From: Myxococcales bacterium
GTDB lineage: Bacteria > Myxococcota_A > Polyangia > Polyangiales > Ga0077539
Assembly (NCBI GenBank): GCA_013298625.1
Contig: JAAFIF010000065.1
Span: forward strand, 1-56,714
Direction of reading: 5' to 3'
DNA length: 56,714 bases
Shown: in pieces, positions 9,572 through 17,728 of the stretch
Layout of the letters: each line of letters starts with the position of its first letter
How positions within the stretch are numbered: the stretch's first letter is position 1
Program-made: the position numbers and the translations under genes
Notes under the pieces: generated by a model
Databases searched by the model: none
Told to the model about the DNA's origin: nothing
The model's input: only the letters and a program-made list of their open reading frames with translations

Positions 9572-9796
9572 ACTGTTCCAAGTCAGCCCCTGAAGAGTCG
9601 CTCGGAGCAGAGTTCTCCAGTTTTGCCACAGCCGCGCGTCGTGCGCGAAGTACGCGCCATTGCTCGGCGCCCGCCGTCAGCGTTGCGAGCGAGCGAAAGG
9701 GCGCGCCATGCGCCCGCCACCAGCGCCGGCGTCGCGACGGTGGCGGCGCGGGGTTGGCGTCGGCGTGATGTCGATCCCCGTGATAAATCGCAGCGC

Positions 9797-10282
9797 ATGG
9801 TGAACACCCGATCCTCGCTGGCGGCGCTGCTCTTCGTCGCTGGCTGCGCCGGCGCGCCCACGCCTGGCCCCGACGCCGCCGACGCGGACGCGAGCGCTGC
9901 CTCCGACGGCGCTGTGCGCGAAGCCGCCGCCGAAGCGGGACCTCCCCCCGATGACTGCGTGATCGAGCGCGTGATGCTGCCCTCGCAGTGCAACGAATCG
10001 TGCGGCGCGCGGCTGACGCTCCCGAGCGGGCAGCGCTTCTGCACGCAGCCCTGCACGTCGGACGCATACTGCCAGCGCTACTCGCCGACGCTCAAGTGCG
10101 CGGTCGAAGCTGGCGCGTGCGCCGAGCGGTGCGCGAGCGACGCCGAGTGCACGGCGCGCGGGTTTCCTCGATGCCACCCGGTCGGAATGTTCTGCGACAC
10201 GATCCCCGCATGCACCTCCAACGCCCAGTGCACGGCGATCGGCCTCACCCGCTGCGTGATGCCCGGCGCCTACTGCGAGTAG
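9797..10282 (+). CDS. small Cys-rich lipoprotein
   Basis: This predicted lipoprotein has 161 residues. The signal sequence MVNTRSSLAALLFVAGC ends in a lipobox Cys and is followed by an Ala/Asp-rich linker (about 20-50). The rest has paired-cysteine segments of the type CxxDAYCxR, CASDAECTARG and CTSNAQCTAIG, which resemble the short disulfide-knotted repeats in secreted myxobacterial proteins. It is divergent from the RCC1 lipoprotein (about 240 bp between starts), and its last 13 bp overlap the 3' end of the convergent kinase gene. No enzymatic motif is visible. A surface or periplasmic structural or binding role is likely but unproven. Confidence 0.8.
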   Translation: MVNTRSSLAALLFVAGCAGAPTPGPDAADADASAASDGAVREAAAEAGPPPDDCVIERVMLPSQCNESCGARLTLPSGQRFCTQPCTSDAYCQRYSPTLKCAVEAGACAERCASDAECTARGFPRCHPVGMFCDTIPACTSNAQCTAIGLTRCVMPGAYCE

Positions 10283-13200
10283 CCCGATTGCTCGGCGAGC
10301 GCTCGTTGCTGCGCGCGCCACAGCGGCTCGACCCGCGCCGCGCGCTCGTCCTGCCCGTGTTGGGTCGCGCGCTCCATCGCGATCCGCAGGCACAGCTCGA
10401 GGTCCTCGTCGATCAGCCCGGATTTCGGCAGCAGCCGCTCGGCCTCTTCGATCAGCGCGTCGAAGCCCGCCCAGTCGCCGGCGTGCGCCCTGCACGCGAG
10501 CAGCTCGACCGAGGCGAAGCAGAGATATCCCTCGCGCCCGAGCTTCGTAAACAGCCGATGCACGTCCTCGAAGACCCGCGTCGCGCGCACGAACCGCCCG
10601 CGCAACAGGTCCACCACCGCCGCGTTGGACCGCGCGATCGCCGCGTCGTGCGAGCCCACCGCGTCGAGCATCTCTGCCGCGCGCACGAAGGCGTCGTGCG
10701 CCTCGTCGAGCCTCTCGTCGTAGCGCGCGGCGAGCCCCTTGATTTGTTGTGCGATCGCGACGCCCAATCGATTGCCCACCGCTTCGAGCGCGCAGACGGC
10801 CTCGGTCAGCATGGCATCCCCCCGCGCGCGGTCCGTGCGGTTGACCAGCTCGGCCCATCCGAGCCTGCAGTTGGCCGCGCCGACGCGGTCGCCCGCGCGC
10901 TCGTAGGCGGTCAGCGCCGCGGCGTAGTGCGGCTCGCTCTCCGCTGCGCGTCCCGCTTGCTTGAGGACCTCGGCCAGCCCGTGCTCGCTCAGCGCGACGC
11001 CCTGCGCGCGAGAGAGCGCTGCGTACGAGCGGGAGGCGCGCGCGAAGAGCGCTCCGCTTCGCTGCATGTCCCCTGACATTTGCGCGGTCTTCGCGCGGCC
11101 GTGGACCAGGTCGGCTTCGATCGCGTCGCTCGGGTGAGCGCGCACAAAGGCCTCGACCCGATCGAGCCACGCGCCTGCTTCGGTGACCCTCGCAGTGCGC
11201 GCGCACACGAGCGCGAGCCGCACCCAACCCTCGGCGCGGCGCGGGTCGCTCTCGGCCAGATCCATCGCGTCGATCCATCGGTCGCGCTCGGTCAGCGCGT
11301 CGATCGCGCCTGCAAAATCGCTGCGCTCGTAGCTCTCCCACGCGGCCTCGAGCATGGGCGCGAGGGCGGCTTCGAAGTCCCCAGAGCGCGCCAGGTGGCG
11401 GGCGATGCGCGCGAGCGTCGCGACCGCTGCGGGGCGCGCGGAGAGCGCGCGGGCGCACGCTCGATGGTGCTCGGCCAACGCGCCGCGCTCTCGGGCGTTG
11501 CGGACGAGCGCCTCGACGATCGCCGAGTGCGCGAAGGAGCAGCGATCTTCGCCGCGCACGAGCAGACCGTCGAGCACCAGCGCGTCGAGGGCGGCGTCGA
11601 GCGATGCGTCGTCGATGGTGGCGTCGATGGTGGCGCACGCTGCCCGCCACTCTGCCGGATCGAAGGCGGCCCCGAGCGTGGCTGCGCGCTCGACGCACGC
11701 GACTCGTGGCGCGTCGAGCAGCCGCGTGACGCGCCCGAGCAGCAGGGCGTGCAGCTGCGCGGCGACGGTGAGGGCTTCGTCTCCGAGCAGGTCGAACCCG
11801 TCGGCCGTGGCGCGAACGACCCCGCGCTGCACCCAATCCGTCACGATTTGCACGGCGAAGAGCGGGCTCGACCCCGCGCGCTCGACGACCGCGTCGACGA
11901 GCGACGGGCGCAGCGAGAGCAGCCCCTGAACGAGCGCGCGCTGCTCGTCGGTCGAGAGCGAAGAGAGGTCGGTGCGCTGCGCCCTGCTGTGCGCGCGCAG
12001 CTCGTCGATGGCCGCTGCTTCGGCGGGCCGCTCGGCGAGCGCGTCGAGGTCAGCGTCGAGGACGCACAGCACGGGGAGCGGCGTCGGCGCGTCGAGCAGG
12101 GCGCGCACGAGCGCGAGGGCGTCGGGGGCGAAGTGACCGTCGTCGACGCGGACGATCACGGGCCGTTCGCGGCAGAGCAGCTCGATGTAGCGCAGGACGC
12201 TGTGCGTGCGTTCGCGGGCGTTGGCGAAGCGAACCGAGGGGCCGTCGCCGCGGTCTCGATCGCTGACGGGGTGGGTGATCTCGACGAGCGCGATGGCGTC
12301 GGAGACGCGTCCGCCCATGCGTCGCACGGCGTCGAGCGTCGGGGCGAGCGCGGCGTCGCGAGAGAGCCCCGTGGTGCGCAGGCTTCGCGCGAGCATCGGG
12401 CCGAGACCGTCCGAGGGGCCGGGCTGCGCGCTGTGGATGGCCGAGAGCACCGAGGCGCCGCCGAGCTCTTTGGCGCGGGTGGTGAACCAGTCGAAGAGCG
12501 TGGATTTTCCCTGGCCGATGGGGGATTCGACGATCACGGCGCGGGCGCTCTTCTCGGTGTGCACGTCGAAGAGCGCGCGCCAGAGGGTCGATCGCTCTCG
12601 TTCGCGGCCGACCATCGCGCGCTGCCTCAGCGCGAACAGCCCCAAGCCTGCGTCCACGAGGGACAGCGGTCGATGCGCGCGCTCGCGCGGACGCGGGTCG
12701 AGCGGCAGCGTCGCGACGCGTTGGGCGGCGCTGCGTGCAGCGGGCGGGCGATCGGACGGGCTCGAGGTGAACAGCACCGTGGGCTGCTGCGACGAGGGCT
12801 CGCGCCACTGCGTCGTGCGCGGCGCGACCCGCGGGCTGCCAGAGATTTCGCTGGCGCCGGGCATCACTCGCGTCTCGAGCTCGTCCGTCGAGGGCTCGCT
12901 CGCGCGCGCGGCGGTGATCGTCCCGCGGGCTCGATGCGGCTCGGTTTGTGGCAGCGCGTGAGGATCGTCCGCTGGGATCTCCGCGAGCGCGGCCGCTGCG
13001 TCCGCGGCGCAGCGAAAGCGATCCTCCCAACGCTTGGCGAGGGCGCTCGCCATCCACTGTGCAAACGCGTCGGGCAGCGGCGTCGCGCTCTCGATCGGCG
13101 GAACGGGCTCTGCGATCTGACACCGCATCGTCTCGGCCACGTCGTTGCCCGTGTGGTGATACGGCGGCCGTCCCGACGCGAGGCGATAGGCCACGCAGCC

Positions 13201-13866
13201 GAGCGCATAGATGTCTGTCCACGGCCCGATCTCGCGCACGCGCCCGTCGGCTTGCTCGGGCGCCATGTAGTGCGGGGTCCCCGAGAACGCGTTGGCGCGG
13301 CTCGCGGCGCTGCGATCGATGGCGTCCATCCTGAACGCGATGCCGAAGTCCGTGAGCTTGACGCGGGTGTGGTGCGCGCTGCGCGAGCCGCTGAGCATCA
13401 CGTTTCCGGGCTTGAGATCGCGGTGGATCACGCCTCGCGCGTGGGCGTGGGCGAGGGCGTCGAGCAGGTCGAGCAGCACCGCGCGCAGCGTCGAGAAGCT
13501 GAGCGGGCGGTGCGCTCCGTCGGGGGCGCGGCAGAGCTCGACGAGCGTTCCGTGTGGGACGAGCTCCATCACGAGAAAGGGAGCGCCCGCAGAGAGCTCT
13601 TTGCCGCTCGCGCGGGCAGCGGCGAGCGAGACCGTCGACTGGTCGAACACCGTCACGATCCCGGGGTGGTCGAGCGCCGCCGCCGCGCGGACCTCGTCGC
13701 GAAACGCCGCGCAAAGCGCAGGGTCCGACGCTCTGTCTCCGGTGAGCACCTTGATCGCCACCGCGGCGCGCGAGCGCGCGTGAACGCCACGAAAGACCCG
13801 GCCCATTCCTCCGCGGCCGATCTCTGCGCCGAGCTCGAACGGCCCAAGCTGCACCCGTGGCTTCAC
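10270..13866 (-). CDS. Ser/Thr protein kinase fused to an ATPase and TPR-rich signalling module
   Basis: This 1198-residue cytoplasmic protein has a PknB-type kinase domain (about 5-290): glycine loop GRGGMG (18-23), catalytic Lys39, HRDLKPGN (148-155), DFG (173-175) and APEQ. An AAA/NACHT-like ATPase follows, with the P-loop ESPIGQGKST near residue 450 and a basic-hydrophobic sensor region. The C-terminal part is helical, TPR-like, with many A-x-A-x-L repeats, and runs to the end. This architecture is common for myxobacterial one-component kinases and LuxR/MalT-like STAND proteins. The GTG at 13866 is chosen because kinase homology begins a few residues later and all upstream in-frame sequence is Arg-rich noise; no good ribosome binding site is seen. 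Ligand and targets are unknown. There is no transmembrane segment. Confidence 0.9.
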   Translation of the reverse strand: MKPRVQLGPFELGAEIGRGGMGRVFRGVHARSRAAVAIKVLTGDRASDPALCAAFRDEVRAAAALDHPGIVTVFDQSTVSLAAARASGKELSAGAPFLVMELVPHGTLVELCRAPDGAHRPLSFSTLRAVLLDLLDALAHAHARGVIHRDLKPGNVMLSGSRSAHHTRVKLTDFGIAFRMDAIDRSAASRANAFSGTPHYMAPEQADGRVREIGPWTDIYALGCVAYRLASGRPPYHHTGNDVAETMRCQIAEPVPPIESATPLPDAFAQWMASALAKRWEDRFRCAADAAAALAEIPADDPHALPQTEPHRARGTITAARASEPSTDELETRVMPGASEISGSPRVAPRTTQWREPSSQQPTVLFTSSPSDRPPAARSAAQRVATLPLDPRPRERAHRPLSLVDAGLGLFALRQRAMVGRERERSTLWRALFDVHTEKSARAVIVESPIGQGKSTLFDWFTTRAKELGGASVLSAIHSAQPGPSDGLGPMLARSLRTTGLSRDAALAPTLDAVRRMGGRVSDAIALVEITHPVSDRDRGDGPSVRFANARERTHSVLRYIELLCRERPVIVRVDDGHFAPDALALVRALLDAPTPLPVLCVLDADLDALAERPAEAAAIDELRAHSRAQRTDLSSLSTDEQRALVQGLLSLRPSLVDAVVERAGSSPLFAVQIVTDWVQRGVVRATADGFDLLGDEALTVAAQLHALLLGRVTRLLDAPRVACVERAATLGAAFDPAEWRAACATIDATIDDASLDAALDALVLDGLLVRGEDRCSFAHSAIVEALVRNARERGALAEHHRACARALSARPAAVATLARIARHLARSGDFEAALAPMLEAAWESYERSDFAGAIDALTERDRWIDAMDLAESDPRRAEGWVRLALVCARTARVTEAGAWLDRVEAFVRAHPSDAIEADLVHGRAKTAQMSGDMQRSGALFARASRSYAALSRAQGVALSEHGLAEVLKQAGRAAESEPHYAAALTAYERAGDRVGAANCRLGWAELVNRTDRARGDAMLTEAVCALEAVGNRLGVAIAQQIKGLAARYDERLDEAHDAFVRAAEMLDAVGSHDAAIARSNAAVVDLLRGRFVRATRVFEDVHRLFTKLGREGYLCFASVELLACRAHAGDWAGFDALIEEAERLLPKSGLIDEDLELCLRIAMERATQHGQDERAARVEPLWRAQQRALAEQSGYSQ

Positions 13867-13928
13867 GCTGCTGGCAACGATACCAAGAGAAGGGCGGTCG
13901 TCACTGTCGCTCCATACGAAGCTCGGCG

Positions 13929-14183
13929 GTGCTGCCCAACCAGAGGCTCGGCCTTCACCAGCGCCCGTATGCGCTGCGGCCGGCCAGCGCGGAGCCTCGT
14001 TCGCGCGAGCGCGCCGCTCTCGATCCAAGGTCGCGCCGTAAACGACGGGGCGAGCACGAACCGATCGGACAGCGTCGCCAGCCGAGCGGCCTCTCGCGCT
14101 TCTCGCAGGACCAGCTCGCGCAGCTCGCGGCCATGTGGAAGCGCATCGAGCGCGATCCCGAGCCGCTCCCCAGCGCGCCGTGA
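13929..14183 (+). CDS. possible small basic protein (uncertain)
   Basis: The reading frame from GTG 13929 encodes 84 residues, Arg-rich at first and then ending in a well-behaved helix (SRFSQDQLAQLAAMWKRIER). Over the last 120 bp the frame shows the normal high-GC coding pattern: third positions almost all G/C, second positions low. This argues for a real gene. It would be divergent from the kinase, with the zinc-ribbon gene 93 bp downstream. Against it, there is no ribosome binding site or recognisable family, and an overlapping minus-strand frame (stop at 13863, sharing GTGA with the kinase start) is also open with fairly good codon statistics. Only one of the two is likely to be real. Confidence 0.35.
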   Translation: MLPNQRLGLHQRPYALRPASAEPRSRERAALDPRSRRKRRGEHEPIGQRRQPSGLSRFSQDQLAQLAAMWKRIERDPEPLPSAP

Positions 14184-14276
14184 CCGCGCGTCGACACCGG
14201 CTGCGAGCGTCGCGCCGAGCGCGCCCGATGCGCCGATCGCGCGGTTGATGCATCCTGTGCAACGGAGGCACGCACC

Positions 14277-14576
14277 ATGGCGAGCTGGCTGGTTGTTTGC
14301 GAGCGCTGCTCTCGGCACGTGAAGTCCGAGGGCGCCTGTCCGTTTTGTGGCGCCGAAGTCGCGTCGCGAGAGGCTCCAACGGCCCTCGATGCGCGGCTGC
14401 CCCGCGCGGCCCTGCTCGGGCTCGGCGCGGCGATCTCGCTGAGCGTCGGGGCGTGCGGGGTGGCGCCGCCGTACGGAGTTCCGCCGGGAGATGTGGTGGT
14501 TCCGGACGCGGTGACGCAGGACCAGGGGGGCCCCGCGCCCGCGGACGGCGCGGCGCCAGACGACAGCGGAAGCTGA
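14277..14576 (+). CDS. small zinc-ribbon protein with membrane/lipid anchor
   Basis: This protein has 99 residues. The N-terminal 30 carry two knuckles, CERCSRHV and CPFCGAEV, that would bind one Zn. They are followed by a hydrophobic stretch (RAALLGLGAAISLSVGAC) and an acidic Pro/Asp-rich tail. The ATG at 14277 has GGAGG about 10 nt upstream. A paralogue with the same layout is encoded at 30597-31016 on the other strand, so this is a small family in this genome. The zinc ribbon precedes the helix, so the protein is not a standard lipoprotein; the ribbon would remain cytoplasmic if the helix inserts N-in. Function is unknown. Confidence 0.7.
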   Translation: MASWLVVCERCSRHVKSEGACPFCGAEVASREAPTALDARLPRAALLGLGAAISLSVGACGVAPPYGVPPGDVVVPDAVTQDQGGPAPADGAAPDDSGS

Positions 14577-14622
14577 TCGCGCGCGCCGGTCACGCCTGTC
14601 GGACCGCGCCCGTCGCCTTGCG

Positions 14623-15033
14623 TCAGCGGCTCAGATACCCGCCGACCGCGGTGAAGATCGTGCCCATCGCGCCGAGAAACATCGCGAGCGTGTACTTCTC
14701 TCGCACGTCGTCGATGCACGCCGACTCGGGGTCGTTGGGGTCGTAGAGCATCGTGACGGCAGAGCCCTCTTCGTATCGCTTCTCGCTGGTGCTGAGCGAG
14801 CTCTCGAACACCAGCTCGCGACCGGCCACCACGAATCGCACGAGCGGGTGATACTGCGTGCGCAGTCGCCCGTCGCGCCGGGTCTGTCGAACGCGGTGTC
14901 CGACGACGACGCCTGTGGTGGCCGTCCACCGCGAGAATCGCAGGCGCTCGCGCACGAAGCTCACGAGCGCGCCGAGCACGAGCGCGCCGCCGACGCCGAC
15001 GAGGACCAGGCGACCAGATGCAGGATCGGACAT
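14623..15033 (-). CDS. DUF3592-type membrane protein
   Basis: This 136-residue protein has a transmembrane helix at about 8-27, a soluble beta-rich domain, and a second helix near the C-terminus (about 115-132). The conserved features of DUF3592 are visible: RWTATTGVVVGH after helix one, YHPLVRFVVAGRE in the middle and VTMLYDPNDPESACID before the second helix. Members of this family are widespread in bacteria and uncharacterised. The ATG at 15033 gives a protein starting directly before the first helix. It is convergent with the zinc-ribbon gene, whose stop lies 46 bp away. Confidence 0.75.
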   Translation of the reverse strand: MSDPASGRLVLVGVGGALVLGALVSFVRERLRFSRWTATTGVVVGHRVRQTRRDGRLRTQYHPLVRFVVAGRELVFESSLSTSEKRYEEGSAVTMLYDPNDPESACIDDVREKYTLAMFLGAMGTIFTAVGGYLSR

Positions 15034-15165
15034 GGACCCGCTGATCGCAACGAACCTGCCGCGCGTTGTCAACCCGCCGGAGGGGTGACTGCATCGCCTC
15101 CCCCGCACAGGCCGACCGACGCTCGCGAGCGTCGGACACACGAAATCAAGCGTGCTCCGTCGACG

Positions 15166-15405
15166 CTATTGCTCGTCGCTCGCGTCCGCCGCGCCGTCGC
15201 GGTCCGCGCTCGCGTCGGGCTGCGGCGCGCTGTCCGGCGTCGTCGCGCTGCCGTCGTCCGCTTGCTCTGCGCCCGAGTCGGTGTTCGCCGCGAACCCTGC
15301 GTCCGGCGCGTCGCGCACCGGGGGGATGGGCGGAGGTCGCCAGATGCACGACCACGTCACCAGCAGCGAGAGCAGCAACACCACGAGCCAACGAAGCAAG
15401 CGCAT
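15166..15405 (-). CDS. small Asp/Ala-rich lipoprotein
   Basis: This 79-residue protein has a strong hydrophobic N-terminus (MRLLRWLVVLLLSLLVTWSC) ending at a Cys that fits a lipobox loosely, then a proline patch and a low-complexity acidic tail rich in Asp, Ala and Ser. The acidic linker resembles those following the lipidated Cys in the neighbouring lipoproteins, but no folded domain follows. It may be a remnant or a minimal surface lipoprotein. The ATG at 15405 is the natural start; an in-frame start at 15432 would add nine residues. It lies 36 bp downstream of the methyltransferase-like gene on the same strand. Confidence 0.55.
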   Translation of the reverse strand: MRLLRWLVVLLLSLLVTWSCIWRPPPIPPVRDAPDAGFAANTDSGAEQADDGSATTPDSAPQPDASADRDGAADASDEQ

Positions 15406-15441
15406 GACAGCGACGATTGTGCCTCGAATCACCGCAGCCGA

Positions 15442-16242
15442 CTACGCAGGGACCGCCGTGATGAACAGCGCCGGCCCGGCGCTCTCGGACCGCAGGCGAT
15501 AGCACTCTGCGCCCGGGATCGATCGCGCGATCTCGAGCAGCTCTTCGGGCGCGTACGCGCGCAGCGCAGAGACGGTCCCGTCCCACGCCACGAGCGCGGG
15601 GATCAGCGGAATCACATAGGTCGCCAGCAGCCGCGAGAGACGAAACGGCCGCACGAGCGGGACGAGCAGCAGCGAGCCCACGAACAGCAACGCCATGTTG
15701 ATGCTCAACGCCACCGGCGCGAGCGGCCACGGGAGCCGTCGCAGCGCAGGTGACGCGGCGACGTCGAAGAACGCGAACGGCGCGCGGGCCTCGATGTGCG
15801 CGGCGAAGATCGAGCGCACCTGCGCGGGCGTGAAGTGATGCAGCGCGCCGAACATCGTGCGCAGCGCTCTGCGGTCGGTCGCGGGCGCCTGCATCGCGTC
15901 CACCGGCTCGCTCGCGTACGTGACGGACGGGTCGGCGAGGGCGCGCACGCGGGCGATCGCTGCGTCGTTTGGATAGCGGTCGCTCAGCTCCCAGCGGACG
16001 CTGTCGTGCCCGTGCGCGAGCAGCTCCGAGCGCATGGCGAGCGCCCCGCCGCCGCCGCCCGAGCAGAGGTCGACGATGCTCTCGCAGCGGCTCTCGTCGA
16101 TGGCGTCGCGCAGCGCTGGCGCCAGCGGTCGATAGAACTTCGTGAGCGAAAACCCGAGGTCCAGTAGGTCCGTTCCCCCGTCGCGGATCACCCTCGGAAC
16201 CCACGGCAAGTCTTCGAACTCGAACCATTGCGCTCGCTTCAT
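15442..16242 (-). CDS. class I SAM-dependent methyltransferase-like protein with hydrophobic insertion
   Basis: This 266-residue protein has a Rossmann-type methyltransferase core. The glycine-rich motif I reads SIVDLCSGGGGG (about 57-68), followed by an acidic motif II (WELSDRYPND) and a motif IV region around MFGALHHFTPAQV, typical of small-molecule methyltransferases. After about residue 155 two hydrophobic segments (VALSINMALLFVGSLLLVPLV and LLATYVIPLIPALVAW) suggest membrane association, which is unusual for this fold. The substrate cannot be inferred. The ATG at 16242 begins a protein with a well-formed N-terminus. The gene is divergent from the lipoprotein gene at 16349. Confidence 0.7.
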   Translation of the reverse strand: MKRAQWFEFEDLPWVPRVIRDGGTDLLDLGFSLTKFYRPLAPALRDAIDESRCESIVDLCSGGGGGALAMRSELLAHGHDSVRWELSDRYPNDAAIARVRALADPSVTYASEPVDAMQAPATDRRALRTMFGALHHFTPAQVRSIFAAHIEARAPFAFFDVAASPALRRLPWPLAPVALSINMALLFVGSLLLVPLVRPFRLSRLLATYVIPLIPALVAWDGTVSALRAYAPEELLEIARSIPGAECYRLRSESAGPALFITAVPA

Positions 16243-16348
16243 TGTGTGCGCGCGACGATAGGGGTGACGTGCGGCGGAGGCGAGGGGCGTCGCGGCGAGA
16301 CAGCGCTGTGAGAGGCGCGCGGGCGCGAGCGCTGGTACTCCATCCACC

Positions 16349-17692
16349 ATGCGCGCTCGCTCGTCGCTGCTCGTCGCGTTGCTCAGCTGTCGCGCTTCGA
16401 CGCCGCACACGCCCTCGACGCCGGCGCGCACCGTCGAACGCGAGAGCCACCTTCGCGCTGCCGTTCGGGACGCCTCGACCGCGGACGCATACGCCGCGGT
16501 CACCGCGCGCGCGGCGGTCGTGAACGTCGCGCGGCTCGCTCCGTGGGCGACCCGTTGCCGCGCGCCGATGGTGGCGCTCACGACACGGACCACCGCGTGG
16601 CGGCCTGCGCGAGACACGGGCTTCAGCCGAACGCACCAGTGGCTCGCAGCGCGGGCGCTGATCGCCAACGACGGGCTCGCGTACGTCGAAGCGACGGTGC
16701 GCTCGTTTGTGCGCGGCTCGCAGCGCGTGCGCGGCTGGCGTGTGGAGGTCCCGTACTTCTCTGCTCGCGCGGGGCTGCTCACGTGGGCGGGCGTGGTGCT
16801 TCCGATCGAGCGCGAGCACGGCCCCGCGGACGTGCACTTGGACGCGCGCGCGCCGCTCGCGGGAAGAGAGCATCCCGGCTTCGACGGCGAGCGGGACCTC
16901 GCGCCGCGGCCAGACGCGCCGACCACCGAGGGGCTCTTGCTGCGCGCGGGCCTTCGACGCGAGCACGAGAGCTCGCTGCGGCCCATGTTCGAGCGCGCGG
17001 CGCGCGCGGCGCAGCGCGAGCGTCTTGGCGCGGTCGCGACGCACGATGCGGACGCGTGGCAGCGCGTTTGGGAGGGAAACTACCTGGCGAGCACCCTTCG
17101 CACCGTCGCGGTCTACGCCCACGCGCACGGCGATCACGAAGCAGCCGCGCAGTATCTGCGTTCGCTCGCGGCGATCTGCGCCGAGCTCGTCGTGCTCGAG
17201 ATCGGGAGCGGCTATGGACCCAACCCTGCGGCGACGTGCGCGTCCGTGCCCGCGCTGCTCGCGGACAACGAAGAGCGCATCGCGTGCCCTGCGCGCGACG
17301 CGAGCGGGGACGACGCTGCGATCGCGACGCTCTCGGCGCTCGATCGCGCGCGGTGGCCGCCGGCGCAGGACGCCGAAGGCAGAGACCTCGCGCTCAGCGC
17401 CGAAGCAGAGTCGCTCGTTCGCAGCGTGCGCGTCGACCAGCTGCTGTTCGCGTATCAGTTCGACTCGCGGCTGTCGCGCACGGTCTTCAACGAGCTCGGG
17501 AGGCACCACCCCGCGCCGGTGGACATTCTGCCGGTGCACAGGCTCGCGTACGCGGCGCTCGTGCGTCACTTCGGTGAAGACTGTGAGCTCGCGCTGGCTC
17601 CTCCCGAAGGCTCGATCCGCGGCGACGCGCGGCACCGCGCGCTGTGCGGCGGGCGTTGGCACACGAGCGAGCTTCTCGGGATGGGCTGGTAG
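16349..17692 (+). CDS. hypothetical lipoprotein
   Basis: This 447-residue protein has a short signal peptide, MRARSSLLVALLSC, and a lipobox Cys at residue 14, so it is predicted to be anchored in the envelope. The mature part is helical and alanine-rich, contains few cysteines (for example in CAELVVLEIGSGYG and the final CGGRWH), and shows no catalytic motif I recognise. It ends 36 bp before the OmpA gene on the same strand and may share its transcript. No close family could be assigned from sequence alone. Confidence 0.7.
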   Translation: MRARSSLLVALLSCRASTPHTPSTPARTVERESHLRAAVRDASTADAYAAVTARAAVVNVARLAPWATRCRAPMVALTTRTTAWRPARDTGFSRTHQWLAARALIANDGLAYVEATVRSFVRGSQRVRGWRVEVPYFSARAGLLTWAGVVLPIEREHGPADVHLDARAPLAGREHPGFDGERDLAPRPDAPTTEGLLLRAGLRREHESSLRPMFERAARAAQRERLGAVATHDADAWQRVWEGNYLASTLRTVAVYAHAHGDHEAAAQYLRSLAAICAELVVLEIGSGYGPNPAATCASVPALLADNEERIACPARDASGDDAAIATLSALDRARWPPAQDAEGRDLALSAEAESLVRSVRVDQLLFAYQFDSRLSRTVFNELGRHHPAPVDILPVHRLAYAALVRHFGEDCELALAPPEGSIRGDARHRALCGGRWHTSELLGMGW

Positions 17693-17728
17693 CGAATCGC
17701 TGGCGATTGTGGCGATACTCCCGCCCCA

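Noticed and set aside
9556..9573. GTG start at 9573 for the RCC1 lipoprotein
   Set aside because: It would place the ribosome binding site inside the coding sequence and add charged residues before the signal peptide.
11080..14322. 1080-residue plus-strand ORF antisense to the kinase
   Set aside because: No domain, Arg/Glu-rich; the kinase motifs on the minus strand are unambiguous.
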